Of a stretch of DNA of 25,164 bases, positions 1-6,840 are shown one piece after another (the stretch's first letter is position 1; the number at the start of each line of letters is the position of its first letter). The position numbers were made by a program, and so were the translations under genes. Source of the stretch: CAZFMJ01 sp964520045 (lineage in GTDB: Bacteria > Elusimicrobiota > Elusimicrobia > Elusimicrobiales > CAZFMJ01); NCBI GenBank assembly GCA_964520045.1, contig CAZFMJ010000039.1, forward strand, positions 1-25,164, written 5' to 3'. The notes under the pieces were generated by a model that saw nothing but the letters and a program-made list of their open reading frames with translations, was not told the origin of the DNA and ran no database searches.

Positions 1-2
1 GG

Positions 3-107
3 AAGAAAGATCGGGCGAAGTGGAATGGGCTTGACTGGCTCGTTCATATCAGGGGAGCGCCCGCTTTTGCGGGCGCAGAGCAGTTGAAAATCGAAAATCG
101 AGAATAG
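3..107 (+). other. Open frame at window edge, possibly the 3' end of a gene; unassigned
   Basis: A frame open from the window edge runs 34 codons to a TAG at 105-107. It contains the stretch DWLVHIRGAPAFAGAE, which I do not recognise. The GC-rich hairpin at 57-76 lies inside this frame. It may be the tail of a gene that begins outside the window, or simply open noncoding sequence. No start codon or ribosome binding site is visible. Confidence 0.15.
57..76. repeat. Perfect GC-rich hairpin, 8-bp stem with TTTT loop
   Basis: GCGCCCGC and GCGGGCGC form a perfect 8-bp stem around a TTTT loop. The next bases are AGAGCAG on the plus strand, and there is no T-run on the minus strand either. It therefore lacks the tail of an intrinsic terminator. 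It could be a Rho-independent-like relic or a REP-type palindrome. Confidence 0.5.
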
Positions 108-145
108 ATAAACGTTCGATCGCGGTCTAATTTCTATTTTCGATT
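96..145. repeat. Imperfect inverted repeat of AATCGA(G/A)AATAGA words
   Basis: The arm at 96-108 (AATCGAGAATAGA) pairs with the arm at 133-145 (TCTATTTTCGATT) at 12 of 13 positions. The left arm is itself preceded by a partial direct copy, GAAAATCGAAAATCG. This is one of several degenerate word-repeat patches in the gaps of this window. Its role is unknown. Confidence 0.5.
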
Positions 146-229
146 CTCATTAAAAAAGGCCCGGATGAATGACGAATTCTATTCGTTGCAAAAGTTTGTA
201 AAATAAAACAAACGACCTATTAGGAAAAG

Positions 230-334
230 ATGATAGCGAAATCAAACATAGACCACGCGAAAGGAACTATTTTGCTGATCCATGGCACGGCGCCGCAGAA
301 TATCGACGGCCAAGTGCCGGTTGAAAAAGTGTAG
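230..334 (+). pseudogene. 34-codon stub resembling the N-terminus of an alpha/beta hydrolase
   Basis: An ATG at 230 follows an AGGA-like ribosome binding site at 222-225. It opens a 34-residue frame ending in TAG at 332-334. The segment GTILLIHGTAPQNIDG looks like the first strand and oxyanion-hole HG motif of an alpha/beta hydrolase. No lid, nucleophile elbow or catalytic residues follow. Reading through the TAG and across the empty insertion-sequence target keeps the frame open for about 23 more codons to a TGA, but that stretch is not recognisable. The gene was therefore probably already broken before the insertion sequence landed just downstream. Assignment rests on one short motif and is tentative. 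Confidence 0.4.
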
Positions 335-340
335 AAGATA

Positions 341-1426
341 CTAGTGTAGTGCGTCCAACGCTTCTTTACATTTGGCGACTTTCGCCAGAATATGCTCTAC
401 AGATGCACTCCATACAAAAACTTTTGGTTTTTGATTATGGTTTTCCAAATAGTCTTTGATAGCGGTTATCAGAGCTGAAACATTTTGAAAAGAACCGCGT
501 CGGATTCTTTTATCGGTAATCTCACGGAACCAGCGTTCCACCATGTTCAACCAAGAGCTGGACGTGGGAATGAAATGAAGGTGAAATCGAGAGTGCCGTT
601 TAAGCCATGATTGCACGCGCGGATGTTTGTGTGTTCCGTAATTATCCACAATTAGATGAAGATCTAATTGTGGCAAAGTTTCGCTCTCTATTTTATTCAG
701 GAACCTGATAAATTCCTGGTGTCGGTGACGCGGCATGCAATCGCCAATAACTTTGCCGTCGAGCATATTGAGTGCCGCAAACAGTGTGGTCGTGCCATTG
801 CGTTTATAATCGTGCGTCATCGTTCCGCATCGGCCCTTCTTCAGCGGAAGGCCGGGCTGTGTTCTGTCAAGAGCCTGAATTTGGCTCTTTTCGTCTACGC
901 ACAAAACTAGAGATTTAACCGGAGGATTTACATACAGCCCTACGACATCGTATAGCTTCTCTATGAACTGTTTGTCGCGGCTGATTTTGAAAGTTTTAAC
1001 CAGGTGAGGTTTTAGATTATGCTGTTTCCAGATTCGGCGCACGGTCGCCTCGCTGATTCCCTGTGCCTGCGCCATGGTTCGTGTGCTCCAGTGTGTGGCT
1101 TGCGGCGGTGTTGTGTGTAGTGTGGCCTCGACCACGTTTTTGATCTTTTTAGCGGAGATTTCTGGAAGACGTCCGGGCCTGGGCGCGTCTTTTTCCAATC
1201 CGGCACACCGGAGGGATAAAAAACGCTGCCGCCAAAGTTGAACTGTGGGCCGAGAAATGTCAAGGTGGCTGGAGATATTGTGATTGTAAATTCCTTCGGC
1301 TGCCATCTTGATGATATTGGCGCGCTGCACCAGCCGCAGGGGAAAGCTTTTTCCGCGCGCCCAAAGGTTAATGGTCTTTTCTTCTTGTGGAGAGAGGACA
1401 ATCTGTTCTGCTATGTTCATTAACAT
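341..1426 (-). CDS. IS630-family transposase (DDE type)
   Basis: This is a 361-residue cut-and-paste transposase. The first 140 residues carry helix-turn-helix domains (around IYNHNISSHLDISRPTVQLW and GISEATVRRIWKQ) that would bind the terminal repeats. The catalytic DDE domain follows: Asp178 in LCVDEKS, Asp261 in LIVDNYGTH, and Glu297 in SSSWLNMVERWF, with 35 residues between the last two, as in IS630. Two in-frame starts are close together, ATG at 1426 and ATG at 1420. Neither has a clear Shine-Dalgarno, and a promoter ending at 1427 would favour 1420. The TAG stop at 341-343 is made from the duplicated target TA plus the neighbouring C, so the element does not encode its own stop. No frameshift or missing catalytic residue is seen. 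Confidence 0.93.
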   Translation of the reverse strand: MLMNIAEQIVLSPQEEKTINLWARGKSFPLRLVQRANIIKMAAEGIYNHNISSHLDISRPTVQLWRQRFLSLRCAGLEKDAPRPGRLPEISAKKIKNVVEATLHTTPPQATHWSTRTMAQAQGISEATVRRIWKQHNLKPHLVKTFKISRDKQFIEKLYDVVGLYVNPPVKSLVLCVDEKSQIQALDRTQPGLPLKKGRCGTMTHDYKRNGTTTLFAALNMLDGKVIGDCMPRHRHQEFIRFLNKIESETLPQLDLHLIVDNYGTHKHPRVQSWLKRHSRFHLHFIPTSSSWLNMVERWFREITDKRIRRGSFQNVSALITAIKDYLENHNQKPKVFVWSASVEHILAKVAKCKEALDALH

Positions 1427-1428
1427 AG
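1411..1428. promoter_or_regulatory. Palindrome around the transposase start codon
   Basis: CTATGTT at 1411-1417 and AACATAG at 1422-1428 are perfect 7-bp arms around a 4-base spacer. The downstream candidate start codon (1418-1420) lies in the spacer. In the transcript this could fold over the initiation region and restrain transposase translation, or it could be a DNA operator. The structure is visible; the function is inference. Confidence 0.4.
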
Positions 1429-1455
1429 AATATAATATATATAGCCAAATGTCAA
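1427..1455 (-). promoter_or_regulatory. Putative transposase promoter, TTGACA-N17-TATTCT
   Basis: On the minus strand a perfect -35 box TTGACA (1450-1455) is followed after 17 bases by TATTCT (1427-1432). It lies inside the right end of the insertion sequence. The expected start of transcription, near 1420, would give an almost leaderless transposase message. Confidence 0.5.
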
Positions 1456-1565
1456 GCTATTTATGACGCACTACACTAGATTTAAAAAGCACAAAAGAAA
1501 TAATGTCGCTAATTTCCCCTCATAATACTGAAAATAGCTGAACCATTCTATACTTACAGATTAAC

Positions 1566-1594
1566 GCCGCTTGTTTAAGAACCGTACGAGCGGC
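1566..1594. terminator. Hairpin after the AlbA_2 gene, weak terminator candidate
   Basis: GCCGCTTGT (1566-1574) pairs with ACGAGCGGC (1586-1594) at 8 of 9 positions, with an 11-base loop. It lies about 75 bases past the stop codon of the minus-strand AlbA_2 gene. On the minus strand it is followed by GTTAATCTG, with no real T-tract; on the plus strand only TTTCTC follows. It may end transcription weakly. Confidence 0.3.
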
Positions 1595-1667
1595 TTTCTC
1601 CCGCTTGTCCCGGGGATAATTATATTTTTGCTTCTGCTTATAAAAAATCAGTATCGTCCTCAGATTT

Positions 1668-3041
1668 TCACTTCAGCGCCTCCCAATGCCCCGCTTTTGT
1701 CGGGCCCACATGCCTGACACGCCCGGATAACTTCAACCTGTTCAAATGATACTTGACCCCATCGCCGCTAAGGCCAATCTTCGCGGCCAACTCTCTACGG
1801 GTAATCGCAGGATATTCTTTCAATAGGGCTAAAATCTTTTCTTGGGTAGTTTCTTGGGTAGTTTCTTGGGTAGTTTCCCCTGTCTTCGTCCCGGCAAGCT
1901 TAAGCGAATATTCGGGATTCCTGTAAAAAACAGCGTGGAAAAAAGTGTCGGAGGTGAATTCCGGCTCTTTCAAACCCGCTTCGCGCATAAGGTCTTTCAT
2001 GCGTTTAATGCCGGTGCCCATGCGCTCAACCTTGCCCATGCGGTGGAAGAGATCCGCAATTATTGGATTACGCCGTATGGATTCTTTGCCGAAATTGCGC
2101 GCTGTCACACCTGGAAGCAGACCTCCGGGATTTGATATATCTACCCTGTCATCGAAAATATTCACATAAATGCTTGTGCCGCGCATACTGTAGTCGCGAT
2201 GGATGAGGGCGTTAATAACGGCCTCCCGCAGAGCATCAAGCGGTATTTCGTATATCTCCCTGCGGGTAATATATATCTCGCTTCTGATATTGAGCTGTTT
2301 TTTGAGAAAATCCATGGCTTCGTTGAACTGGGTCAACAAATCCGTTCTGGCGTCCTTGCGGTCATAAATATGCACCTTTTCCACGCCTTTGAACGCCGCC
2401 ATTATAGTTTCGCAGTGCGGGATAAACCTGTTTACGTCTGAGGCAAACATAAGCGCGCCTGCGTTATTAATTGTGTTATCCGCGTGAATGCCTAAGCTTG
2501 AGAAAAAGGCCGGAAGATTCGCGCCGGTGACTTTTAGCGTGGTCCCTGCTTCTTTTAGGAACGTCCGGACTTTCCCAAGCTGAATATCCCCGAATGACAA
2601 CCCTTTGCAGGGCAGGCTTTCAAAGAACATATCGGCGGCGGTTCTGAATATAAGCCGGACTTCTTTTTGCGTCATCTTCTGGGTCATGCCGTCCAGCCTG
2701 CGAAAATAGCCGGAAGAACAGCTGTATGGTTTTTCGAAGCCTTCGGAAACCTCTATCACCGCAACATCATTTATCTGCGATATTTTTGTAATTGAGATAT
2801 GCGGATCGCAGTTGCGGGCGAGGGAGGATATTTCGGCTTTCATCTGATTGGTCAGCTTTTCACCGGTTATTTTCCCTTCGTCGCTTACCCCAAGCAAAAT
2901 AAAGCCGCCGCGGGAATTTGCCAAGGCTGTAATATCGCGGTCGATCCTGGAAGTATATTTCTCCTTGAATTCCACAGTAAGGCCCTCGCCTTCCGCTATT
3001 AGAAGCTCAAGTTGTTCTTTATTCATATCTTCGTTGGACAT
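1668..3041 (-). CDS. AlbA_2/Schlafen-type ATP-binding transcriptional regulator (RecG-like regulator family)
   Basis: A 457-residue protein with the three-part plan of proteins often called RecG-like or divergent AAA-4 regulators. Residues about 14-130 form an AlbA_2 (Schlafen-like) nucleic-acid domain (EGEGLTVEFKEKY, then ALANSRGGFILLGVSDEGK). Residues about 260-360 form a GHKL-type ATPase domain, with an N-box-like REAVINALIHRDYS and glycine boxes in NPGGLLPG and VERMGTGIKRM. Residues about 405-457 form a winged helix (ITRRELAAKIGLSGDGVKYHLNRL). A linker of tandem TTQE repeats precedes the winged helix. It has no helicase motifs, so it is not RecG itself. ATG at 3041 is preceded by AGAGGA. 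Its target is unknown; such proteins are often stand-alone regulators. Confidence 0.85.
   Translation of the reverse strand: MSNEDMNKEQLELLIAEGEGLTVEFKEKYTSRIDRDITALANSRGGFILLGVSDEGKITGEKLTNQMKAEISSLARNCDPHISITKISQINDVAVIEVSEGFEKPYSCSSGYFRRLDGMTQKMTQKEVRLIFRTAADMFFESLPCKGLSFGDIQLGKVRTFLKEAGTTLKVTGANLPAFFSSLGIHADNTINNAGALMFASDVNRFIPHCETIMAAFKGVEKVHIYDRKDARTDLLTQFNEAMDFLKKQLNIRSEIYITRREIYEIPLDALREAVINALIHRDYSMRGTSIYVNIFDDRVDISNPGGLLPGVTARNFGKESIRRNPIIADLFHRMGKVERMGTGIKRMKDLMREAGLKEPEFTSDTFFHAVFYRNPEYSLKLAGTKTGETTQETTQETTQEKILALLKEYPAITRRELAAKIGLSGDGVKYHLNRLKLSGRVRHVGPTKAGHWEALK
1838..1873. repeat. Three perfect tandem copies of a 12-bp unit inside the AlbA_2 gene
   Basis: The unit TTTCTTGGGTAG is repeated three times without error and encodes TTQE repeats on the minus strand, in the linker just before the C-terminal winged helix. 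Because the unit is a multiple of three, copy-number change would alter linker length without breaking the frame. Confidence 0.9.
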
Positions 3042-3071
3042 TAATTCAATCCTCTGATAAATCCAAATAAC

Positions 3072-3100
3072 ATTGTATTGGTTTCCGCGTTATAAGGCAA
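3072..3100 (-). promoter_or_regulatory. Putative promoter of the AlbA_2 gene, TTGCCT-N17-TACAAT
   Basis: On the minus strand TTGCCT (3095-3100) and TACAAT (3072-3077) are 17 bases apart and lie about 30 bases upstream of the start codon. The -10 box differs from consensus at one position and the -35 box keeps TTG and the fourth-position mismatch is tolerable. This is the best sigma-70-like match in the gap. Confidence 0.45.
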
Positions 3101-3217
3101 ATAACGGTTTTTTGCTGCATCAATTTTTTAGAACCGGCGCCCTGCGGTATCAGTGAGCCCGCAAAAAATACATAATGAGACCATCTCAGCCCGAAGGACA
3201 TAACAGCTACATCTCCC

Positions 3218-3244
3218 GATTTCCGAGAAGGCTTCTCGGAAATC
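3218..3244. repeat. Perfect 12-bp palindrome with a 3-base loop
   Basis: GATTTCCGAGAA (3218-3229) and TTCTCGGAAATC (3233-3244) form a perfect stem around GGC. It sits in the gap between the divergently transcribed AlbA_2 and lipoprotein genes. No T-run follows in either direction, so it is more likely an operator or a structured element than a terminator. Confidence 0.6.
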
Positions 3245-3306
3245 TCCAGACTGCAATTCTGCTAAATCAAATTTCCGCCCGCAGTTTAATCTTCCATCTC
3301 ATGAAT

Positions 3307-3315
3307 TGCTACAAT
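3307..3315 (+). promoter_or_regulatory. Extended -10 promoter giving a leaderless lipoprotein mRNA
   Basis: TGCTACAAT matches an extended -10 element (TGnTATAAT with one mismatch) and ends 7 bases before the ATG at 3323. Transcription would start at or next to the start codon. This would explain why the gene has no Shine-Dalgarno sequence. No good -35 box is present, which is usual for extended -10 promoters. Confidence 0.45.
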
Positions 3316-3322
3316 TTATCGT

Positions 3323-4390
3323 ATGCACACGCTTTTGTGTTTTTTTGCGCTTATAGTTTCGGCTTGTTCCTCCACTACGGCTTTGGCGGACAAGTCCGCC
3401 AATACAGCCCTGGAGGGCAAGCCCGCTGCTGCGGCTTCGACCGACACGCCTGCCGTTACAGCCCCTGCGGGAAAGACAGATTTTTTTCTGTATGACGCGG
3501 ACCGCATGGTTGAGGCGCAGGACAGGCTGAATACGTTTATTGCCGGCCATGACGTGCTGTTCTTTAATTTCGACCATCCGGGAGGATGGGAAGAAGCCGC
3601 CCTCATTCAGGACAGACTGCAGAATATCTCGGACGGAAAAATACCGCCGGATTCGCTCTTTTCCAAAGACGAACCACAGCCCTGCAAAAGTTTCGCGCTT
3701 GTTGCCGCAAACGCGGTTTACCGCACCGGAAAGCGGATATATCTTGAAGCAGCGGTATGGCAGGAAAAACCAAACGCAAAATTATCAGAACTGCGGACAC
3801 TATCGCAGGACATACTCCCCGTATACCAAAAACTTTCAAGACGCCTGCTGGACGAAGCTATCTCCGCATGGAGAAAAGCCGAAGCCGCCCGCTTACTGCG
3901 CCTTGAGGTCAGGGATGAGGCAATACTGGCAAAAATTCTGGAAATTAAAGCCGATTATCCCGGTAAAGCCTCGGGCATAGTTCTGGAGGGCATACATACA
4001 TGGCCGTATCTGCAGGCTAAAGAAAGGTTGGAATCGCCGGAAACCGGATATATCGTGGGCTATGAGACAGTCCCGAAGGATATCAAAAATCTCAGGCCCA
4101 ATACCCATGCGGCGCGCGAAGTTGAAGATAAGCTGGAATCAGGAAAGGCAATAATCAGACATGCCTTAAGCATGGCGCTGCTTCTTAAAGGCCCCCCCCC
4201 GCTAAAAGCGGAAAAACTGCTGGACAAAATTATAAAAAAGATTTACTGGCAGGATGTGACAAATCTGGCGGGCTTTATAGCGGACATCGCTCCGCAGTCT
4301 CCTCAGGAAACCGGAAAAGTTATAGCCGCATGGCTTAAAAACACCAAAAGAATAAACTTCAAACAGGCGCAATACTTCGGAATTGAATAA
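3323..4390 (+). CDS. Lipoprotein of unknown function
   Basis: A 355-residue protein beginning with a short signal peptide and a lipobox ending at Cys15 (VSAC, then SSTT), so it should be lipid-anchored. A 35-residue Ala/Thr/Lys-rich linker follows, then a mostly helical charged domain. I recognise no family. Motifs such as FFNFDHPGGWEEAALIQDRLQ and RIYLEAAVWQE give no clear clue. The n-region has no Lys or Arg, which is unusual for a signal peptide. The upstream frame is closed by TGA at 3302-3304, so no longer ATG start exists, and no ribosome binding site is seen. A run of nine C at 4192-4200 lies in the coding sequence. The gene converges on the S41 protease gene across a 196-base gap; a shared envelope role is only a guess. 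Confidence 0.75.
   Translation: MHTLLCFFALIVSACSSTTALADKSANTALEGKPAAAASTDTPAVTAPAGKTDFFLYDADRMVEAQDRLNTFIAGHDVLFFNFDHPGGWEEAALIQDRLQNISDGKIPPDSLFSKDEPQPCKSFALVAANAVYRTGKRIYLEAAVWQEKPNAKLSELRTLSQDILPVYQKLSRRLLDEAISAWRKAEAARLLRLEVRDEAILAKILEIKADYPGKASGIVLEGIHTWPYLQAKERLESPETGYIVGYETVPKDIKNLRPNTHAAREVEDKLESGKAIIRHALSMALLLKGPPPLKAEKLLDKIIKKIYWQDVTNLAGFIADIAPQSPQETGKVIAAWLKNTKRINFKQAQYFGIE
4192..4200. repeat. Homopolymer of nine C inside the lipoprotein gene
   Basis: Nine consecutive C bases encode part of GPPP. Loss or gain of one base would truncate or alter the last quarter of the lipoprotein. Tracts of this length are prone to slippage. Confidence 0.9.
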
Positions 4391-4396
4391 CCAAGA

Positions 4397-4575
4397 CGGT
4401 AAACGGGAGATGGTAAACGGTAGACGGGAAAATAACAAAAATAAAACTTAAAGACGAGAGACGACTATACAGCCAACGGAAAAGAGAAAAAATAAGATTA
4501 GCCGCAAAGAAGCGCAAAAAAGACTATAAGATTTTATCTACTATCCGCTATATACTGTCTACTATCTACTTTGAT
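4397..4575. repeat. Intergenic word repeats in two opposing patches between convergent genes
   Basis: After the lipoprotein stop come degenerate copies of GGTAAACGG / GGTAGACGG (about 4397-4430). Before the protease stop come CTACTATC / CTACTATCTAC words (about 4536-4573), roughly the complementary motif. The two patches form an imperfect inverted pair between the 3' ends of convergent genes, where a two-way terminator would be expected. No ordinary hairpin with a T-tail is present. Confidence 0.5.
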
Positions 4576-4586
4576 ACTGCCTTATC

Positions 4587-6524
4587 TTATTTCAACATCG
4601 CGCTCATGGCGGCATTGACCGCTTTTACATAGTCCTGAAATCCGTTCCGCAAATCGGACTGGGCAACTTTGTATTTAATATCAGGCGTCACTCCGAGATT
4701 TTCTATGGGCTGTCCGTTCGCCCTTCCGGCTATTGAGCCGGTCACTGAAAATCTGGCAATCCCCAGCATATTGGGATATGTAACGGTTCTCACAAATCCG
4801 CCGGCGCCGGCAGTCCTTGCGCCGAAAATAACGGCGCGCTTGTTGTCCTGAAGTATAGCGGGGAAGAAATCCCCCCCGGAAAAATCCAGTTCATTGACAA
4901 GGACCATAACCGGTTTTGTATACCGCGCATTGGCCGAAGGATTTATAGAATCCACGCCATACAGGTGCGTGGGCGCGGTAAGCCTATTGCCTCTGTTCCA
5001 TTCATCCATAAGAAATTGCGCGTAATTTCTAAGAAATACCACAAACTGGTAAGTTACGGGAAACCCGCCCTCAGAAGGCCCCAGCAGTTTCCTGGCATCC
5101 TCGTCATTTTTTACGTCTTTTAACTCTTTGAGATATTTTGCGCATTCTATTACATCTTCCTGCGTCACCGCGATTCTGTGTTTGGGAGTCGTCATGGCGC
5201 TGTCGGTAAGCATAGAAACCAAAGAATAAAGGTAAAAAACGCTCCCGCCGGGATTATTGACCTGATCAATAACAAGACCGTCCGTCTCTTTTTGGAATTT
5301 ATTCATTATCTCCGCAAAATCCCGAACAGCGGCATCGGCATTATCCGGGGTGTAATCGGGTATCCTTACATATCCTATTTTTTTGCCGTCAAGAGCTTCA
5401 TAAATATAGGAGTGGAAGGTTTCCGCCTCTCCGCTCTCCCATAATTTTGTTCCCAAATCCGGAATAAAACTTTTGCGCTCTCCGATGCTGAAAGGATTTG
5501 ACTGTCCGGAATTTGACAATTCGGAAGACAGGGGAGACAGCATGTCGTTTGAACGCGGAAGCGGACCGTTTATTCGGTCTTTCCGCCCCTGCGAGTTCTT
5601 TCCCCTGACGCCGCTCAGCCTCATTTCCCCCGGCTCGCCGACTACTACCTCAGGCTCATGCTCCCACATTAACTGGTGCTTCACTTCTTTTTCCGATCCG
5701 CTGCGCTTTACTGAAATCGTTATAGCCTCTTTCGGAACGGGTCCACCCGCGCTTCCGCCGGCCGCCCGTTTTGTAAGGAAAAGCGAGGCCAGAGCATGGT
5801 CGGTGCCCTCCACTCCTTTATCAATTTTATCCTGAAGCCTCTTCACCGCTTCCGCGGCGGACAGGTTTCCGAATTTTGTTACTTCGTCTCCGGCTTCAAA
5901 CGGAAAAGAATCTTTTGGCAGTTTTTCCCTGTCTATCCATGTTATGAAATATTTTCCGTCCGTCCCCCCAACGGTAAAAGGAAGGCTCGCTGACTCTGTC
6001 CTTGCAAAACCCGCCCCCACATGGTAATCCTTCATGGATCTGATAACCCGCCTGAAAATATTCTGATAGTCGTTCACCGTTATCTTTCCGGCGGAGGATA
6101 TCTCCTTTTTGGCTTTTTCTATTTCGACATCAATATCAACCTGATAATTCTTTTTCCAGAAAACAGGGGCATACTGCGCTTTGAAAGTATTGCGCACAAA
6201 CTCAAGATCGCAAATCATTCTTTCTTTCAGCTCTTTCTGGCTCATAACGTTTGAGCCTGAACCGGTTCCGCCCCCCGGCACAGCCACGGCGGAAAGCCCG
6301 CTCCGGCTAAGGTCATACAGCTTGTTTAGTCCGTCCATATCCTTATATAAATCGGCATTGCTTTCAAGATTCTCAGCTATGGAACTTAAATCCTTCGCTG
6401 ATCCTACACCGGGGGGAAGAGGAACGGATGCCCCAAAAGAACCGGCCGGATTAACCGAAACAATTGTCCCGGCTATAAGCATGGAAAGAGTCCCTGTAAG
6501 TTTTATCTGATTGATTTTTTTCAT
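4587..6524 (-). CDS. Secreted S41 family peptidase, CPAF-like
   Basis: A 645-residue exported serine protease. Residues 1-32 are a signal peptide (KK n-region, hydrophobic core, cut near SFGA). Residues about 95-180 hold the first peptidase part with His168 in KDYHVGAGF. A PDZ-like central region follows (about 185-290), then a low-complexity loop (about 300-355). The C-terminal part (about 380-620) carries GLVIDQVNNPGGS, Ser549 in DFSGGDFF, and Glu608 in GQPIENLGVTPD. This His-Ser-Glu arrangement, not the usual Ser-Lys of bacterial CtpA/Prc, is that of chlamydial CPAF; the Ser-Glu distance (59) equals CPAF's as I recall it (Ser499, Glu558). ATG at 6524 is preceded by AAGGAGGAG. The protein should act in the periplasm or outside the cell. 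The substrate is unknown. Confidence 0.85.
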   Translation of the reverse strand: MKKINQIKLTGTLSMLIAGTIVSVNPAGSFGASVPLPPGVGSAKDLSSIAENLESNADLYKDMDGLNKLYDLSRSGLSAVAVPGGGTGSGSNVMSQKELKERMICDLEFVRNTFKAQYAPVFWKKNYQVDIDVEIEKAKKEISSAGKITVNDYQNIFRRVIRSMKDYHVGAGFARTESASLPFTVGGTDGKYFITWIDREKLPKDSFPFEAGDEVTKFGNLSAAEAVKRLQDKIDKGVEGTDHALASLFLTKRAAGGSAGGPVPKEAITISVKRSGSEKEVKHQLMWEHEPEVVVGEPGEMRLSGVRGKNSQGRKDRINGPLPRSNDMLSPLSSELSNSGQSNPFSIGERKSFIPDLGTKLWESGEAETFHSYIYEALDGKKIGYVRIPDYTPDNADAAVRDFAEIMNKFQKETDGLVIDQVNNPGGSVFYLYSLVSMLTDSAMTTPKHRIAVTQEDVIECAKYLKELKDVKNDEDARKLLGPSEGGFPVTYQFVVFLRNYAQFLMDEWNRGNRLTAPTHLYGVDSINPSANARYTKPVMVLVNELDFSGGDFFPAILQDNKRAVIFGARTAGAGGFVRTVTYPNMLGIARFSVTGSIAGRANGQPIENLGVTPDIKYKVAQSDLRNGFQDYVKAVNAAMSAMLK

Positions 6525-6840
6525 ATTTTTCCAAACTCCTCCTTTGTGCGGTATAGCGTAAGTTTAACAGTTCGGCCGGACAACGGTAAGCGTCAAAAGA
6601 CCTAATAGGACTGCCTTGTATACCTATATTTTTCATAGGACTTACGGGTTGGGAAAAGAAGCTGGACGGCTGGACGGCGAGACAGCTGGACCGCTTAACA
6701 ACACAACAGCGAAACTGCCGGAAGGAGTGATTAAGTAATTTATACTATCTGCTATCTACTTCCTACTCTCTGCTTTCTGGCGCTTTGAATTTATATATCC
6801 ATGACATACCACTTACGATTTATCACTTACCGCTTATTAA
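6525..6840. other. Gene-free gap with degenerate word repeats
   Basis: The part next to the protease holds its ribosome binding site (AAGGAGGAG on the minus strand, about 6536-6544) and presumably its promoter, which I cannot place firmly. About 6660-6692 carries GCTGGACGG words in near-tandem. About 6738-6778 carries CTATCTGCTATCTACTTCCTACT words, the same family as those after the lipoprotein gene. About 6800-6835 carries CACTTACGATTTATCACTTACCGC. No convincing small gene is present. Confidence 0.6.

Larger units (their letters stand above)
344..1476 (-). mobile_element. Complete IS630-family insertion sequence in a CTAG target
   Basis: A 1133-bp element is bounded by 12-bp perfect terminal inverted repeats, GTGTAGTGCGTC at 344-355 and its complement at 1465-1476. 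Both ends are flanked by TA (342-343 and 1477-1478). The outer bases are C at 341 and G at 1479, so the reconstructed empty site is CTAG. TA duplication inside CTAG is the known habit of IS630. The single open reading frame spans nearly the whole element, and its last codon reaches the left repeat. Intact repeats, target duplication and frame suggest a recent and possibly active copy. It sits between the hydrolase stub and the AlbA_2 gene and interrupts no intact gene. Confidence 0.92.

Noticed and set aside
57..76. GC-rich hairpin as an intrinsic terminator
   Set aside because: No T-run follows on either strand, and the hairpin lies inside an open frame.
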